Shown: positions 55,717 through 64,000 of the stretch, one piece after another
How the letters are laid out: the number at the start of each line of letters is the position of its first letter
Position numbering within the stretch: position 1 is the stretch's first letter
Source of the DNA: Alteromonas sp. MMG017
GTDB taxonomy: Bacteria > Pseudomonadota > Gammaproteobacteria > Enterobacterales > Alteromonadaceae
DNA: 64,000 bases
Reading direction: 5' to 3'
Assembly (NCBI RefSeq): GCF_018100795.1
Contig: NZ_JAGJDY010000006.1
Coordinates: 1-64,000 of the forward strand
The notes under the pieces: model-generated
What the model was told of the DNA's origin: nothing
What the model saw: only the letters and a program-made list of their open reading frames with translations
Databases searched by the model: none
Made by a program: the position numbers and the translations under genes

Positions 55717-55819
55717 TGGGTGTCCTTAAATTATTTACTTTCATATTTCGCTTTTCCCTTAGCCTGTGGCGAAGGGGTTGATATACTATCAAAAAACAAA
55801 AGGTAAGATTAGAGGAATC

Positions 55820-56542
55820 ATGCGTCAGATTGTACTAGATACAGAAACTACAGGTATCGACCCTAAAGAAGGTCACCGAGTGATTGAAATTGGGTGTGTT
55901 GAGCTGGTTAACCGTAAACTTACTGGCAATCACTTTCATGTTTACATTAATCCTGGGCGCCAAATAGAACAAGAGGCCATTGATGTTCACGGTATTACCA
56001 ATGAGTTCTTAACCGACAAACCTACATTTAGAGATGTGGCCGAAGATTTCGTGAATTTCATACGCGGCGCTCAGCTTGTTATCCACAATGCGCCCTTCGA
56101 TGTGGGCTTTATGGATCACGAATTTGGAATGGAACCGAAAACCCGTGGCGTTATCACTAAGGATATCTGTAGTGTTCTTGATACCTTGGCGGTTGCACGC
56201 AAAATGCACCCAGGGCAAAAAAACAACCTAGATGCGTTATGTAAGCGCTACGGCATAGACAACAGCCACCGTGAGCTTCACGGCGCATTACTCGATGCTG
56301 AGATTTTGGCTGACGTTTACCTGCTAATGACAGGTGGGCAGACTAAACTTAATTTAGCCTCTAAAGGCAGCGGCGAAACACAATCAGATGCCCTTCGTCG
56401 TTTGAACCGAAATGGAAATAAATTAAAGGTTATCAAGGCTAGCGCCGATGAATTAGCACAGCATGAATCCCGTTTGGATATCGTAGAAAAAGCAGGGGGG
56501 AAATGTTTGTGGCGCCCAGAGCAAGAGCAAACCGATGCGTAA
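55820..56542 (+). CDS. dnaQ: DNA polymerase III epsilon subunit (proofreading)
   Basis: A 240-residue DEDDh exonuclease. Catalytic D and E lie in IVLDTETTGIDP; HNAPFDVGFMDHEF and the LHGALLDAEILADVY histidine/aspartate complete the site. The C-terminal tail (about 190-240) is the flexible polymerase-binding region. The ATG at 55820 has AGAGGA just upstream; the frame extends to 55766 without support. It is divergent from rnhA and followed 89 bases later by the TIGR03503 gene. Confidence 0.95.
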   Translation: MRQIVLDTETTGIDPKEGHRVIEIGCVELVNRKLTGNHFHVYINPGRQIEQEAIDVHGITNEFLTDKPTFRDVAEDFVNFIRGAQLVIHNAPFDVGFMDHEFGMEPKTRGVITKDICSVLDTLAVARKMHPGQKNNLDALCKRYGIDNSHRELHGALLDAEILADVYLLMTGGQTKLNLASKGSGETQSDALRRLNRNGNKLKVIKASADELAQHESRLDIVEKAGGKCLWRPEQEQTDA

Positions 56543-56631
56543 CTAAGCCTGGTGCAAGTTATGGTCTATAGCTTTAGCTGCTAGCCATACCTAGTTATAT
56601 TTAAAACAAATTTCCAAAGGAGCGGTCAACA

Positions 56632-58137
56632 GTGAGAGTAGGCGTGATGAAAGTAATGTTGGCGTTGTGCCTATTGGGATGTACTTCAACGGTATTTTCA
56701 CAAGATACTTCGCTGCCTGCTTCGTCGACATCGGATACACAAGCCGACGCTGCGACTTCTCCTATCACTGACTTGGGGGATGAATACGAGAACTCGATTA
56801 AATTACTACAAAATCGTTTTCGTATTGACTACAACGTGAAAGAGGTCTCTATGATTTTCTTTCGCGAATACGGCTCTGCCCCCGTAGTGTTAGTTCGCCC
56901 CGATGGTTCAAAGCTATTTCAAGGAAGGGTGGACGAGGCCTTCGTTAAGTGGTTCGATGCTGACACCTTCGATATGATCACTATTGAAAATCCTATGCCT
57001 GGCCCTTGGCAGGCGGTAGGTCAGGTTAACCCTGCCAGTCGGGTTATGGTCATTTCTGATATTAAGCTTCACGCCACACCGCTTCCCAGCATTCTCTTTT
57101 CAGGCGAAATATTGAAATCTACGGCTTACCTAACCAACGGTGGCGAAAAAATAGATAACAAACAGTTTCGTGATGTCGTGGAGTTATCTATTGAGTTTGA
57201 AAGTGCCAATGACCCCAATTACGACAACTTCGGTGCTAACGATGCAGAAATTGCAAAGTTTGAAGATAACGGACGGGGCATGGATGAACGCCCTATGGAT
57301 GGAGTGTTCACTGGCCAATTCAATTTAAAAGTGGCGGCGGGTAAATGGCAGCCTGTGTATCGGGTAGAAACGCCAATGTTCACGCGAGAACAAATTGGTG
57401 CACCTATTATTCTGCACAACAACCCTGTTTATGTAGATGTTGAACTAGATGCTACGGATGGCACGGGAGATGGTTATCACACGCTGCTCATTGATGTGAA
57501 CCGCGAATTAGTCAATATAGAGTCACTTCTCATAGACGGTAAAATTAGATTTCCAAACGCAGATATTCAAAACTTCTCGCTAACCGAAGGTGGCGATGGC
57601 GTGCGAGAACATCTTATTGTGGCATACGAAGAGGGGGTTTATCGCGTTAAACTAACTGCCTATGGCACAACATCGGAAGGCCGAGACTTTATTCTGGATG
57701 TGCCTGAATATACCTTTTTGGCTGAAGCACCTGAACCAGAAGTGATAGACCCGCTCATTGACGGCGAAGATCCTATTGTTGATGGCAGTGAAGACATGCT
57801 TGCCATGGGAGAAGGTTCAACGTCACCTAATCAAGGAAACGCACAAAACCCTTCACAATCACAAAGTGAAGATGATGGAATGGATTCAGGCACGCTAACC
57901 CTGATTATCGTCGCGGTGAATGGCACGATTATTTTAATAGGTGTTATTGCTGCCGTTATTATTATCTTAAAAAGAAGAAAGGCCAGTGGTCCTGCATCTG
58001 CAAAAGCAGCCACAAAAAATGAAAATAAGAAAGCCAAAAAGAAAGTGGTGTCTGAATCTGACTTATCTCTTGATAATGAACCCAAGGGCTTTAAAAAGTT
58101 GCTAGCAAAGTTTAAGAAATCGAAACCGGCAGAGTAG
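56632..58137 (+). CDS. TIGR03503 family membrane-anchored periplasmic protein
   Basis: A 501-residue protein that matches the gammaproteobacterial TIGR03503 family as I recall it, usually near dnaQ and tRNA genes. It has a signal peptide (VMLALCLLGCTSTVFS, possibly a lipoprotein-like C), a large periplasmic region (QNRFRIDYNVKEVSMIFFREYGSAPVVLVRPDG, DGVFTGQFNLKVAAGKWQPVYRVETPMFTREQ), an acidic linker, one C-terminal membrane span (LIIVAVNGTIILIGVIAAVIIIL) and a basic cytoplasmic tail. Function unknown. The GTG at 56632 is favoured by AGGAG 9 bases upstream. Confidence 0.8.
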   Translation: MRVGVMKVMLALCLLGCTSTVFSQDTSLPASSTSDTQADAATSPITDLGDEYENSIKLLQNRFRIDYNVKEVSMIFFREYGSAPVVLVRPDGSKLFQGRVDEAFVKWFDADTFDMITIENPMPGPWQAVGQVNPASRVMVISDIKLHATPLPSILFSGEILKSTAYLTNGGEKIDNKQFRDVVELSIEFESANDPNYDNFGANDAEIAKFEDNGRGMDERPMDGVFTGQFNLKVAAGKWQPVYRVETPMFTREQIGAPIILHNNPVYVDVELDATDGTGDGYHTLLIDVNRELVNIESLLIDGKIRFPNADIQNFSLTEGGDGVREHLIVAYEEGVYRVKLTAYGTTSEGRDFILDVPEYTFLAEAPEPEVIDPLIDGEDPIVDGSEDMLAMGEGSTSPNQGNAQNPSQSQSEDDGMDSGTLTLIIVAVNGTIILIGVIAAVIIILKRRKASGPASAKAATKNENKKAKKKVVSESDLSLDNEPKGFKKLLAKFKKSKPAE

Positions 58138-58364
58138 GGGCAATAAGTTGGGCATATACTTAGCGCTATATCGCCCTATCGGGAGTACTTTTTCTCGTTA
58201 TTAATACCAAAGTGTAAATAAGCTATCCTAAGGTGAGCGTGGCCTGTGGGAATAGCATGCTAGTTTTAGGTGTACGAATTCCCGCCTGATTGAATTATAT
58301 TTCAACATTGTGTTTATTTATCGTGCAAACAGTGCCCAGATGACAATTTTATTAATAAAAAGCA

Positions 58365-58393
58365 TTGACTCTGTAAGGTCTAAACCGTATTAT
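58365..58393 (+). promoter_or_regulatory. Sigma-70 promoter of the tRNA-Asp cluster
   Basis: TTGACT (58365-58370), a 17-base spacer, and TATTAT (58388-58393), followed by a GC-rich discriminator CTGCGCC as in stringently controlled stable-RNA promoters. It lies 65 bases before the first tRNA-Asp. Confidence 0.85.
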
Positions 58394-58458
58394 CTGCGCC
58401 GCAGTGAGGGCAAGGGGTTTTAACAACCCAACTAACTCACTGATAACATTGAAATTGT

Positions 58459-58535
58459 GGAGCGGTAGTTCAGTTGGTTAGAATACCGGCCTGTCACGCC
58501 GGGGGTCGCGGGTTCGAGTCCCGTCCGCTCCGCCA
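58459..58535 (+). tRNA. tRNA-Asp (GTC), copy 1
   Basis: A 77-base tRNA with anticodon GTC in CCTGTCACG, encoded CCA, and T-loop GGTTCGAGTCC. It is identical to the next three copies. Confidence 0.97.
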
Positions 58536-58562
58536 CTTTCAATGATATAACTAAAAGGCCAC

Positions 58563-58639
58563 GGAGCGGTAGTTCAGTTGGTTAGAATACCGGCCTGTCA
58601 CGCCGGGGGTCGCGGGTTCGAGTCCCGTCCGCTCCGCCA
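58563..58639 (+). tRNA. tRNA-Asp (GTC), copy 2
   Basis: Identical 77-base tRNA-Asp, 27 bases after copy 1, with encoded CCA. Confidence 0.97.
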
Positions 58640-58672
58640 TTTAGTTATAACAAAGTGTCTCTTCGATGATGT

Positions 58673-58749
58673 GGAGCGGTAGTTCAGTTGGTTAGAATAC
58701 CGGCCTGTCACGCCGGGGGTCGCGGGTTCGAGTCCCGTCCGCTCCGCCA
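58673..58749 (+). tRNA. tRNA-Asp (GTC), copy 3
   Basis: Identical 77-base tRNA-Asp, 33 bases after copy 2, with encoded CCA. Confidence 0.97.
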
Positions 58750-58780
58750 CTTATCGAAATAGCACACTTTCCCATTATGC

Positions 58781-58857
58781 GGAGCGGTAGTTCAGTTGGT
58801 TAGAATACCGGCCTGTCACGCCGGGGGTCGCGGGTTCGAGTCCCGTCCGCTCCGCCA
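58781..58857 (+). tRNA. tRNA-Asp (GTC), copy 4
   Basis: Identical 77-base tRNA-Asp, 31 bases after copy 3, with encoded CCA. It is the last of the array. Confidence 0.97.
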
Positions 58858-58984
58858 TTTTCGGGAAAGTAATGACTACTACCTTGCAGGTTCAACTGCG
58901 CATTGATAAATCCTCTTTATCAACGATATATCTTTTTAGAACACTATTCTTTCGCGTATTATTCGCTATTACGCCATCTTTTTT

Positions 58985-59044
58985 CTACCTAGTTTCTCTC
59001 TACCTAATTTTTCACTACCTGATTTTTCAATACCTAGCTTCTCC
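58985..59044 (+). repeat. 15-bp tandem repeat downstream of the tRNA-Asp array
   Basis: Four diverged copies of CTACCTARTTTYTCW starting at 58985, 59000, 59015 and 59030. The open frame across them (58872-59093) has no ribosome site and low complexity, so I do not call it a gene. The remaining sequence up to the CSS-EAL gene holds no other feature I can support. Confidence 0.7.
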
Positions 59045-59380
59045 TTTTTTATCTTGCGGTATTATTACCTTTAGTTTGTGGTTCGCCACATAATAGCCTT
59101 TTCCCATATCGGCTGTGAATCTTCACTGATTGCGCATGATTGTTGGCCAACCGAATACTTAGCCAGTTGAATAATTAGCCACCGCAGCAAAGCCGGTTTT
59201 AGGTAATATTGTGGCAGCGTATCATTTGAACGCTAGATAATTTTATTCTGTTCACTTCATTGACTTAACTCAATCTTCTGCAATGCTTAAATTCATCTAA
59301 AGTATTATTCTAATAATCAAATTTTCGACTACTTTCATGTGTATACGCACAATAATACGTCTTAATTTTATGTGGTACGA

Positions 59381-60943
59381 ATGAGCAATAATGAGCATAA
59401 ACAATTTCTACTAGCTGACAATCTTAAAGCCATCGCCGTATCGTTTTTGTCTGTTGTTCTTGTTAGCGCAGCGCTTGGCCTATTAATGTTCTCAGTTATT
59501 AAGGGACACGAAAAAGCCCGTGCCGAAGATATATTGTCAAACGTGAACATGGTATTTAAAGACGCTGAGGCCGCATTAGATTATTTGAATGCCCATCCCT
59601 ATTACTCCTGCAGTGAAGAAAATTTAAACGAAATGCGACGCACTTTGTTTCGCTCTCGTTTCGTGAAAGAAATTGGTTTCTTTGGCGATGGAAAGTTATT
59701 GTGCAGTACTTACCTAGGGGTTTTAAAGCAGCCTATAGACGAAGCAATCCCAGATTTTGTCACTGCTTTGGGGGATGCATTTTGGATTAATACGCCGTTA
59801 GAGCTATTTGACAACCAGTCTAAAGGCACTATTGCAAAGCGTGGAAGATACAATGCTGTATTAGATATGGATGGGGTCATTGGTCTAAACTTTAGTCACG
59901 ACTGGGCGCTCTTTTACAAAGCGGATAAGCTATTCCATATGGCAGGGAACGCCTCTTTAATGCCACAGAGCATGGGCCCAGGTGTCGCAAAACTTGATAC
60001 CAGTTACTTCTCTCTAAGTTTGATAAAGTGTGATAAATATTATTCTGCCACTTGTTTGAGCGTGGTATCCGACCAGGGCCGAATTTTTAATATTCATAAA
60101 GGCAAATTAGTGTTGTTCGTTTGTGTCATGTTAATGACGGCGGCAATATCTCATATGCTTACGTTTAATTACTTGAGACGCAGACGTTCATTAGAATCGC
60201 GTATTAGCCGTGGGCTTAAATCGGGTAAGTTTTATTGTTTGTACCAGCCATTCGTAATATTAAAGTCTGGCGAAGTAGTCGGCTGTGAAGTATTGAGCCG
60301 ATTCGAAGATGAGTTTGGCCCAATTTACCCTGACGAATTTATACCTCAAGTCAAAGAGTTAGGTAAAACATGGGAGTTCACTACGGTCATGATTGAATCG
60401 GCAATGATTGCCCTTAATGAGAACAAGGATATTCCAGAAGGCTTTAAAGTGTCATTTAACCTGTTTCCGTTAGACTTTATGAAAGATGAGTTGCTCGACT
60501 TAGACTGGGTGCTCACTATGAATGACAAGAATTTTAAATTGGTTCTTGAGATAACCGAAGATGAGCAACTTGCCACAGGCAGTGCGGTTAAGCATATAAA
60601 AGCCCTCAAAAGCAGAGGTTTTTGGATGGCCATAGACGATTTTGGCGTAGGGTATTCGAACCTTAGCCAACTTAAATCTCTAAAATGTGAGTTTTTAAAA
60701 ATCGATCGAAGTTTTGTGATGGACATGGAAGATCACAGTATTCGCTCCTCTTTAATCCCCCATATTGTCAGTATTGCCGACGAATTGAGAGTGACATTGA
60801 TTGCCGAAGGTGTTGAAAACACTGAGCAGTGTCAGGAACTGGTGAACATGAATGTTGAGTATGGGCAAGGGTGGTTATTTGGTAAACCGCAATCGGTTGA
60901 GAATTTAGCAAATACCATTGCGCTGTCGTCCCAAACCCATTAA
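59381..60943 (+). CDS. CSS-motif/EAL cyclic-di-GMP phosphodiesterase
   Basis: A 520-residue membrane protein. Order: span (LSVVLVSAALGLLMFSVI), periplasmic CSS domain with cysteines (YYSCSEENLNEMRR, KLLCST), second span (LVLFVCVMLMTAAISHML), then EAL. Active-site pieces are present in variant form: VVGCEVLSRFED (EVL for EAL), FNLFP, ITEDE, AIDDFGVGYSNL, KIDRSF, IAEGVEN. Similar CSS-EAL proteins respond to periplasmic disulfide state and degrade c-di-GMP. The ATG at 59381 is preferred to a GTG at 59372. Confidence 0.9.
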   Translation: MSNNEHKQFLLADNLKAIAVSFLSVVLVSAALGLLMFSVIKGHEKARAEDILSNVNMVFKDAEAALDYLNAHPYYSCSEENLNEMRRTLFRSRFVKEIGFFGDGKLLCSTYLGVLKQPIDEAIPDFVTALGDAFWINTPLELFDNQSKGTIAKRGRYNAVLDMDGVIGLNFSHDWALFYKADKLFHMAGNASLMPQSMGPGVAKLDTSYFSLSLIKCDKYYSATCLSVVSDQGRIFNIHKGKLVLFVCVMLMTAAISHMLTFNYLRRRRSLESRISRGLKSGKFYCLYQPFVILKSGEVVGCEVLSRFEDEFGPIYPDEFIPQVKELGKTWEFTTVMIESAMIALNENKDIPEGFKVSFNLFPLDFMKDELLDLDWVLTMNDKNFKLVLEITEDEQLATGSAVKHIKALKSRGFWMAIDDFGVGYSNLSQLKSLKCEFLKIDRSFVMDMEDHSIRSSLIPHIVSIADELRVTLIAEGVENTEQCQELVNMNVEYGQGWLFGKPQSVENLANTIALSSQTH

Positions 60944-61008
60944 TCGGTTGGCGTGCCAGTCGTTCCGCGATACCATGCAGTTATTGTTAAAAGACGAAGA
61001 ACGGCTGC

Positions 61009-61704
61009 ATGCAGGACGTATTACATTGCCGCAAAATCTGTAAAATTTATCAAGAAGGCGAGAATAGTACGCCTGTCCTTAATAACATTTCACTTTCTAT
61101 CAATGCGAGTGAGCATGTAGCCATTTTAGGTAGCTCTGGTTCAGGAAAAAGTACCTTGCTGCATTTGCTTGGCGGTTTAGACACGCCCACAAGCGGTGAA
61201 GTGTGGTTTAAAGGTGAGTCACTAACCCATTTAAATGCGAAACAGCTAGCAGCCTTGCGAAACAAGGAAATGGGGTTTATTTATCAATTCCATCACTTGC
61301 TAGGTGAATTCACTGCGCTTGAAAATGTTGCCATGCCCCTTCGAATTGGCGGCGAGAGTGCTACTGCCGCTAATGCAAAAGCAAACGCCTTACTTAACGA
61401 TGTAGGGCTTTCTCACCGTGCTGATCATTTACCTAGCGCGCTCTCAGGTGGCGAACGTCAAAGGGTTGCCATTGCACGGGCATTGGTCACATCTCCTTCA
61501 GTTGTTCTTGCTGATGAGCCAACCGGTAATTTAGATGCCACCACAGGTGAACAGATTTATCAGTTGTTGAAACGCTTAAGTGAGCAAAAACAAACGGCTT
61601 TTGTTGTGGTAACACACGATATTACGCTTGCTAATCGTATGGACAGAGTACTTCGCATTAAAGATGGTGAATTACTAAACGCCGCAACAGAGGAACAACC
61701 CTAG
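61009..61704 (+). CDS. lolD: Lipoprotein-release ABC transporter ATPase
   Basis: A 231-residue ATPase of the LolCDE complex, which extracts outer-membrane lipoproteins from the inner membrane. Walker [10 protein letters not shown] (41-49), Q-loop [13 protein letters not shown], signature [15 protein letters not shown], Walker [13 protein letters not shown]. It overlaps the next gene by one base. LolC is not found in front of it: the preceding gene is a c-di-GMP phosphodiesterase. Confidence 0.94.
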   Translation: MQDVLHCRKICKIYQEGENSTPVLNNISLSINASEHVAILGSSGSGKSTLLHLLGGLDTPTSGEVWFKGESLTHLNAKQLAALRNKEMGFIYQFHHLLGEFTALENVAMPLRIGGESATAANAKANALLNDVGLSHRADHLPSALSGGERQRVAIARALVTSPSVVLADEPTGNLDATTGEQIYQLLKRLSEQKQTAFVVVTHDITLANRMDRVLRIKDGELLNAATEEQP

Positions 61705-62930
61705 TGGCGCTGGCATGGCAACTTGCTAAACGATTTCGTCGAGCCAAAGTCCAAAATCGTTTCATCTCATTCATTTCTATGTCTTCAACCGTAGGCATAG
61801 GCCTCGGCTGTTTCGTGTTAATTATCTTGCTAAGTGTCATGAACGGTTTTGAGAGAGAGCTAACGCAACGTATTTTAACCGTTATTCCTCATGGCGAGTT
61901 ATATAGCACCGACAAGACGGGTATTGAGAACTTAGATGCGCAGCTGTATCGACTTAATCAAGACCCTAGAATTGCTAAGGTTGAGCCTTACACCGAGCTT
62001 ACCGGCATGTTGCAATTCAAAGGTGAGTTAAAGGCGATTTCATTGACGGGCATTGCAGCAGATGCGCAAAACACTTTCAGCCGGCAAGTAACGAACGAGC
62101 ATTGGCAAAACTTCGCGCTAAACAGCGACAGTGTGCTGATAGGTAAGGGAATTGCCAACAAGCTTAATATCGTGGTGGGTGATACCGTACAGGCGCTTAT
62201 TCCCGTCACCACGAAAGATTTACGCTTTAGCGCACCTACATCAATAACGTTAACAGTTGCAGGCTTCATGCATGTTGGCGGCGAGCTAGATAATCAACTG
62301 GGGTTAATGCACCTTGCGAAAGCTTCCGCGGCCGCTGGCATAGATGGCCAAGCATTGGGTATGCGCTTCACATTACACGATCCATTTTCGGCCTATATCA
62401 CCATGCGAGATATAGGTTATAGCTACCCTCAAGCGGTCTATATGTCAGATTGGACCCGTACCCAAGGCCATTTGTACAACGACATTCAGCTCGTTCGCAC
62501 CGTTGTGTATATTGCATTGGTGCTGGTGATTGCCGTGGCGTGTTTTAACATTGTGTCGTCATTAGTGATGGCAGTACGAGAAAAACAACCTGCCATCGCT
62601 ATCTTAAAAACCATGGGCGCGACCGACACACTAATTCGGCGCACGTTTATGTTCCAAGGTGTGCTGAATGGACTCATTGGTATAGTAGTAGGGGTAACCC
62701 TTGCTGTTATTATTGCCCCTAATCTTTCACGTATTGTGAAGTTCTTAGAGGGTGTTTTTGGGGTAGAAGTGTTATCAGGCGATATCTATTTTATCGATTT
62801 CTTACCTTCTGCACTTATGTGGCAAGACGTGGTAGTCACCTGTGTGGTCGCCATCATCATGTCCGTATTAGCAACTTGGTACCCAGCCCATAAAGCGACG
62901 AAAGTGTCTCCCTCTCAATCCCTTCATTAA
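61704..62930 (+). CDS. LolC/LolE-family lipoprotein-release permease
   Basis: A 408-residue FtsX-like membrane subunit. N-terminal span with RFISFISMSSTVGIGLGCFVLIILLSVMNGFERELTQRILTVIPH, a large periplasmic domain (GITGI-type region, QALIPVTTKDLRFS), then three C-terminal spans with FNIVSSLVMAVREKQPAIAILKTMGAT. It overlaps lolD (TAG/GTG). As the only permease here it could be LolE with LolC elsewhere, or a LolF-type homodimeric permease. Confidence 0.88.
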   Translation: MALAWQLAKRFRRAKVQNRFISFISMSSTVGIGLGCFVLIILLSVMNGFERELTQRILTVIPHGELYSTDKTGIENLDAQLYRLNQDPRIAKVEPYTELTGMLQFKGELKAISLTGIAADAQNTFSRQVTNEHWQNFALNSDSVLIGKGIANKLNIVVGDTVQALIPVTTKDLRFSAPTSITLTVAGFMHVGGELDNQLGLMHLAKASAAAGIDGQALGMRFTLHDPFSAYITMRDIGYSYPQAVYMSDWTRTQGHLYNDIQLVRTVVYIALVLVIAVACFNIVSSLVMAVREKQPAIAILKTMGATDTLIRRTFMFQGVLNGLIGIVVGVTLAVIIAPNLSRIVKFLEGVFGVEVLSGDIYFIDFLPSALMWQDVVVTCVVAIIMSVLATWYPAHKATKVSPSQSLH

Positions 62931-63045
62931 AAGCGTTTGATCAAACGTGCTACAGCGCCGATGTGCTTAGCAATGTATCTAAAACAATCAGTACATCACA
63001 ATTCACAAGTGCATGCCTACTGGACAATACAATGGAACAGGCAAC

Positions 63046-63081
63046 AAAAAAGGGTTAGCAAATTGAAGTGCTAACCCTTTT
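63046..63081. terminator. Bidirectional terminator between the Lol permease and the symporter
   Basis: A 13-bp perfect stem AAAAGGGTTAGCA/TGCTAACCCTTTT with an 8-base loop. A-rich sequence before the stem provides a T6 tract for the minus-strand symporter transcript, and T4 ends the stem on the plus strand. Confidence 0.88.
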
Positions 63082-63106
63082 GTCATATTCGAACGGGAAG
63101 AGGGAA

Positions 63107-64000
63107 TTAGGCGTTCTTATCAAACTCGTTGAAATTCACGTCTTCTTCTTTTTCACCGGCATGTTCGTTGTAATAAACATCTTCATCAAGCCCACCTTCG
63201 CTTTTCGCGACTACGCATGACACCATACAGTCACCCGTGATATTTACCGCAGTACGGGTCATATCAAGTAAGCGGTCGACACCAATAATCAGTGCTATAC
63301 CTTCAACAGGTAGGTTAACTTGCTGCAATACCATGGCAAGCATGATTAAGCCTACTCCTGGCACACCAGCCGTACCAATAGAGGCGAGGGTAGCGGTTAA
63401 TACCACCATCATGTAATCGCCTAGACTCAAATCCACGCCATAAACTTGTGCAATAAATACGGTCGCCACGCCCTGCATAATCGCGGTGCCATCCATATTT
63501 ATGGTAGCGCCCAAGGGAAGGGTGAAAGACGCGACTGAATTGTTAATACCCAGTTTGTTTCGCGCCGTTTCCATGGTCACTGGCAACGTAGCGCTACTGC
63601 TTGAGGTACTAAACGCAAACAAGGCTGCATCGCGCATTTTTTTCAGCAGCACAACTGGGCTCAAGCCGCTCAATAGTTTGAGCAATATTGAGTAGGTCAC
63701 TAATCCATGAATGATAAGCACACCAAATACTAAGAAAAAGTATTTTGCCAAGCTAAAGATGGTGTCGCCACCAATGGTAGAGAATAGTTTAGCCATCAAC
63801 ACAAACACACCGTAAGGCGCTAGGTTCATGATGATGGTTACCAGGCGCATGATAACCGTGTTGATATCTTCAAAAAACGCACTGACTCGCTTGCCGGCTT
63901 CGCCAGTCATCGCCATTGAAATACCGAATAACACAGCAAACACGATGATTTGAAGCATGTTGCCTTGCGCCATCGAATTAATAGGGTTACTAGGAAACAT
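63107..64000 (-). CDS. Dicarboxylate/amino-acid:cation symporter, partial
   Basis: A 297-residue C-terminal part of a DAACS (GltP/DctA-like) carrier; the N-terminus lies beyond the window and the Met at 64000 is probably internal. Visible are the serine-rich SSSSATLPVT re-entrant loop, NMDGTAIMQG, GTAGVPGVG and the substrate-binding DRLLDMTRTAVN. The acidic tail (VNFNEFDKNA) is variable. It transports glutamate, aspartate or C4-dicarboxylates with Na+ or H+; the substrate is not assigned. Confidence 0.9.
   Translation of the reverse strand: MFPSNPINSMAQGNMLQIIVFAVLFGISMAMTGEAGKRVSAFFEDINTVIMRLVTIIMNLAPYGVFVLMAKLFSTIGGDTIFSLAKYFFLVFGVLIIHGLVTYSILLKLLSGLSPVVLLKKMRDAALFAFSTSSSSATLPVTMETARNKLGINNSVASFTLPLGATINMDGTAIMQGVATVFIAQVYGVDLSLGDYMMVVLTATLASIGTAGVPGVGLIMLAMVLQQVNLPVEGIALIIGVDRLLDMTRTAVNITGDCMVSCVVAKSEGGLDEDVYYNEHAGEKEEDVNFNEFDKNA

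Noticed and set aside
55714..55733. CACTGGGTGTCCTTAAATT at the rnhA start
   Set aside because: Resembles the repeat, but the AAGGA is the ribosome site and flanks are poor. Kept as doubtful and not counted.
58872..59093. 73-residue ORF after the tRNA genes
   Set aside because: Covers a 15-bp repeat, has no ribosome site and no family resemblance.

Overview
The window looks like a chromosomal segment of a marine gammaproteobacterium of the Alteromonadales, most like Alteromonas. This is inferred from gene content (complete liuRABCDE leucine/isovalerate operon, beta-propeller phytase with a TonB-dependent receptor, a TIGR03503 gene between dnaQ and a tRNA-Asp cluster, many GGDEF/EAL proteins) and from moderate GC content. 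No prophage, plasmid or CRISPR signature was seen.

Layout. 0-10.8 kb: a CbiM-like membrane protein, xthA, a heme-oxygenase-like gene, DUF2750, a SufE-like protein, a glycosyltransferase, an HDOD protein, an acyl-CoA thioesterase, a spinster-type MFS carrier, an alpha/beta hydrolase and glgC. 11-17 kb: a nucleoside hydrolase, an SRPBCC protein, a second MFS carrier and a PAS-GAF-PAS-GGDEF-EAL protein. 17.1-18.9 kb: a Y1/REP-associated-type tyrosine transposase flanked by short dispersed repeats. 18.9-27.4 kb: liuEDCBAR on the minus strand, with a divergent thiolase and two LiuR-like boxes between them. 27.8-37 kb: an SBP-GGDEF protein, a FapA/DUF342 protein, sbcB, a large hybrid histidine kinase and a CBS protein. 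37.2-42.7 kb: a phytate/phosphate uptake locus (TonB receptor, broken phosphatase, phytase) behind a Pho box. 43-64 kb: a degenerate GGDEF/AraC pair, NhaC, HrpA, PilZ, DUF2061, RlmI, a quinone oxidoreductase, rnhA and dnaQ, TIGR03503, four identical tRNA-Asp genes, a CSS-EAL phosphodiesterase, lolD with a LolC/E permease, and the end of a glutamate/dicarboxylate symporter.

The most striking signal is a short dispersed motif with core TGGGTGTCT and a usual right flank YGWTAA. I count about 28 copies, all in the first 38.4 kb. Some form intergenic clusters (62-250, 12717-12938, 17110-17382, 18680-18834), two of which bracket the transposase. Others lie inside genes: the start of liuE, a surface-loop position of liuD, and two places in the phytase. 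Every in-gene copy I accept has the same orientation relative to transcription and the same reading frame, giving a [K/E]TP[M/T] peptide. I propose a small mobile or REP-like repeat family, possibly mobilised by the adjacent transposase and tolerated as an in-frame protein insertion.

Other points worth checking are the PhoB site ahead of the phytate locus, the truncated phosphatase, a 17-bp minisatellite in front of rlmI, and two GGDEF proteins with broken active-site motifs.
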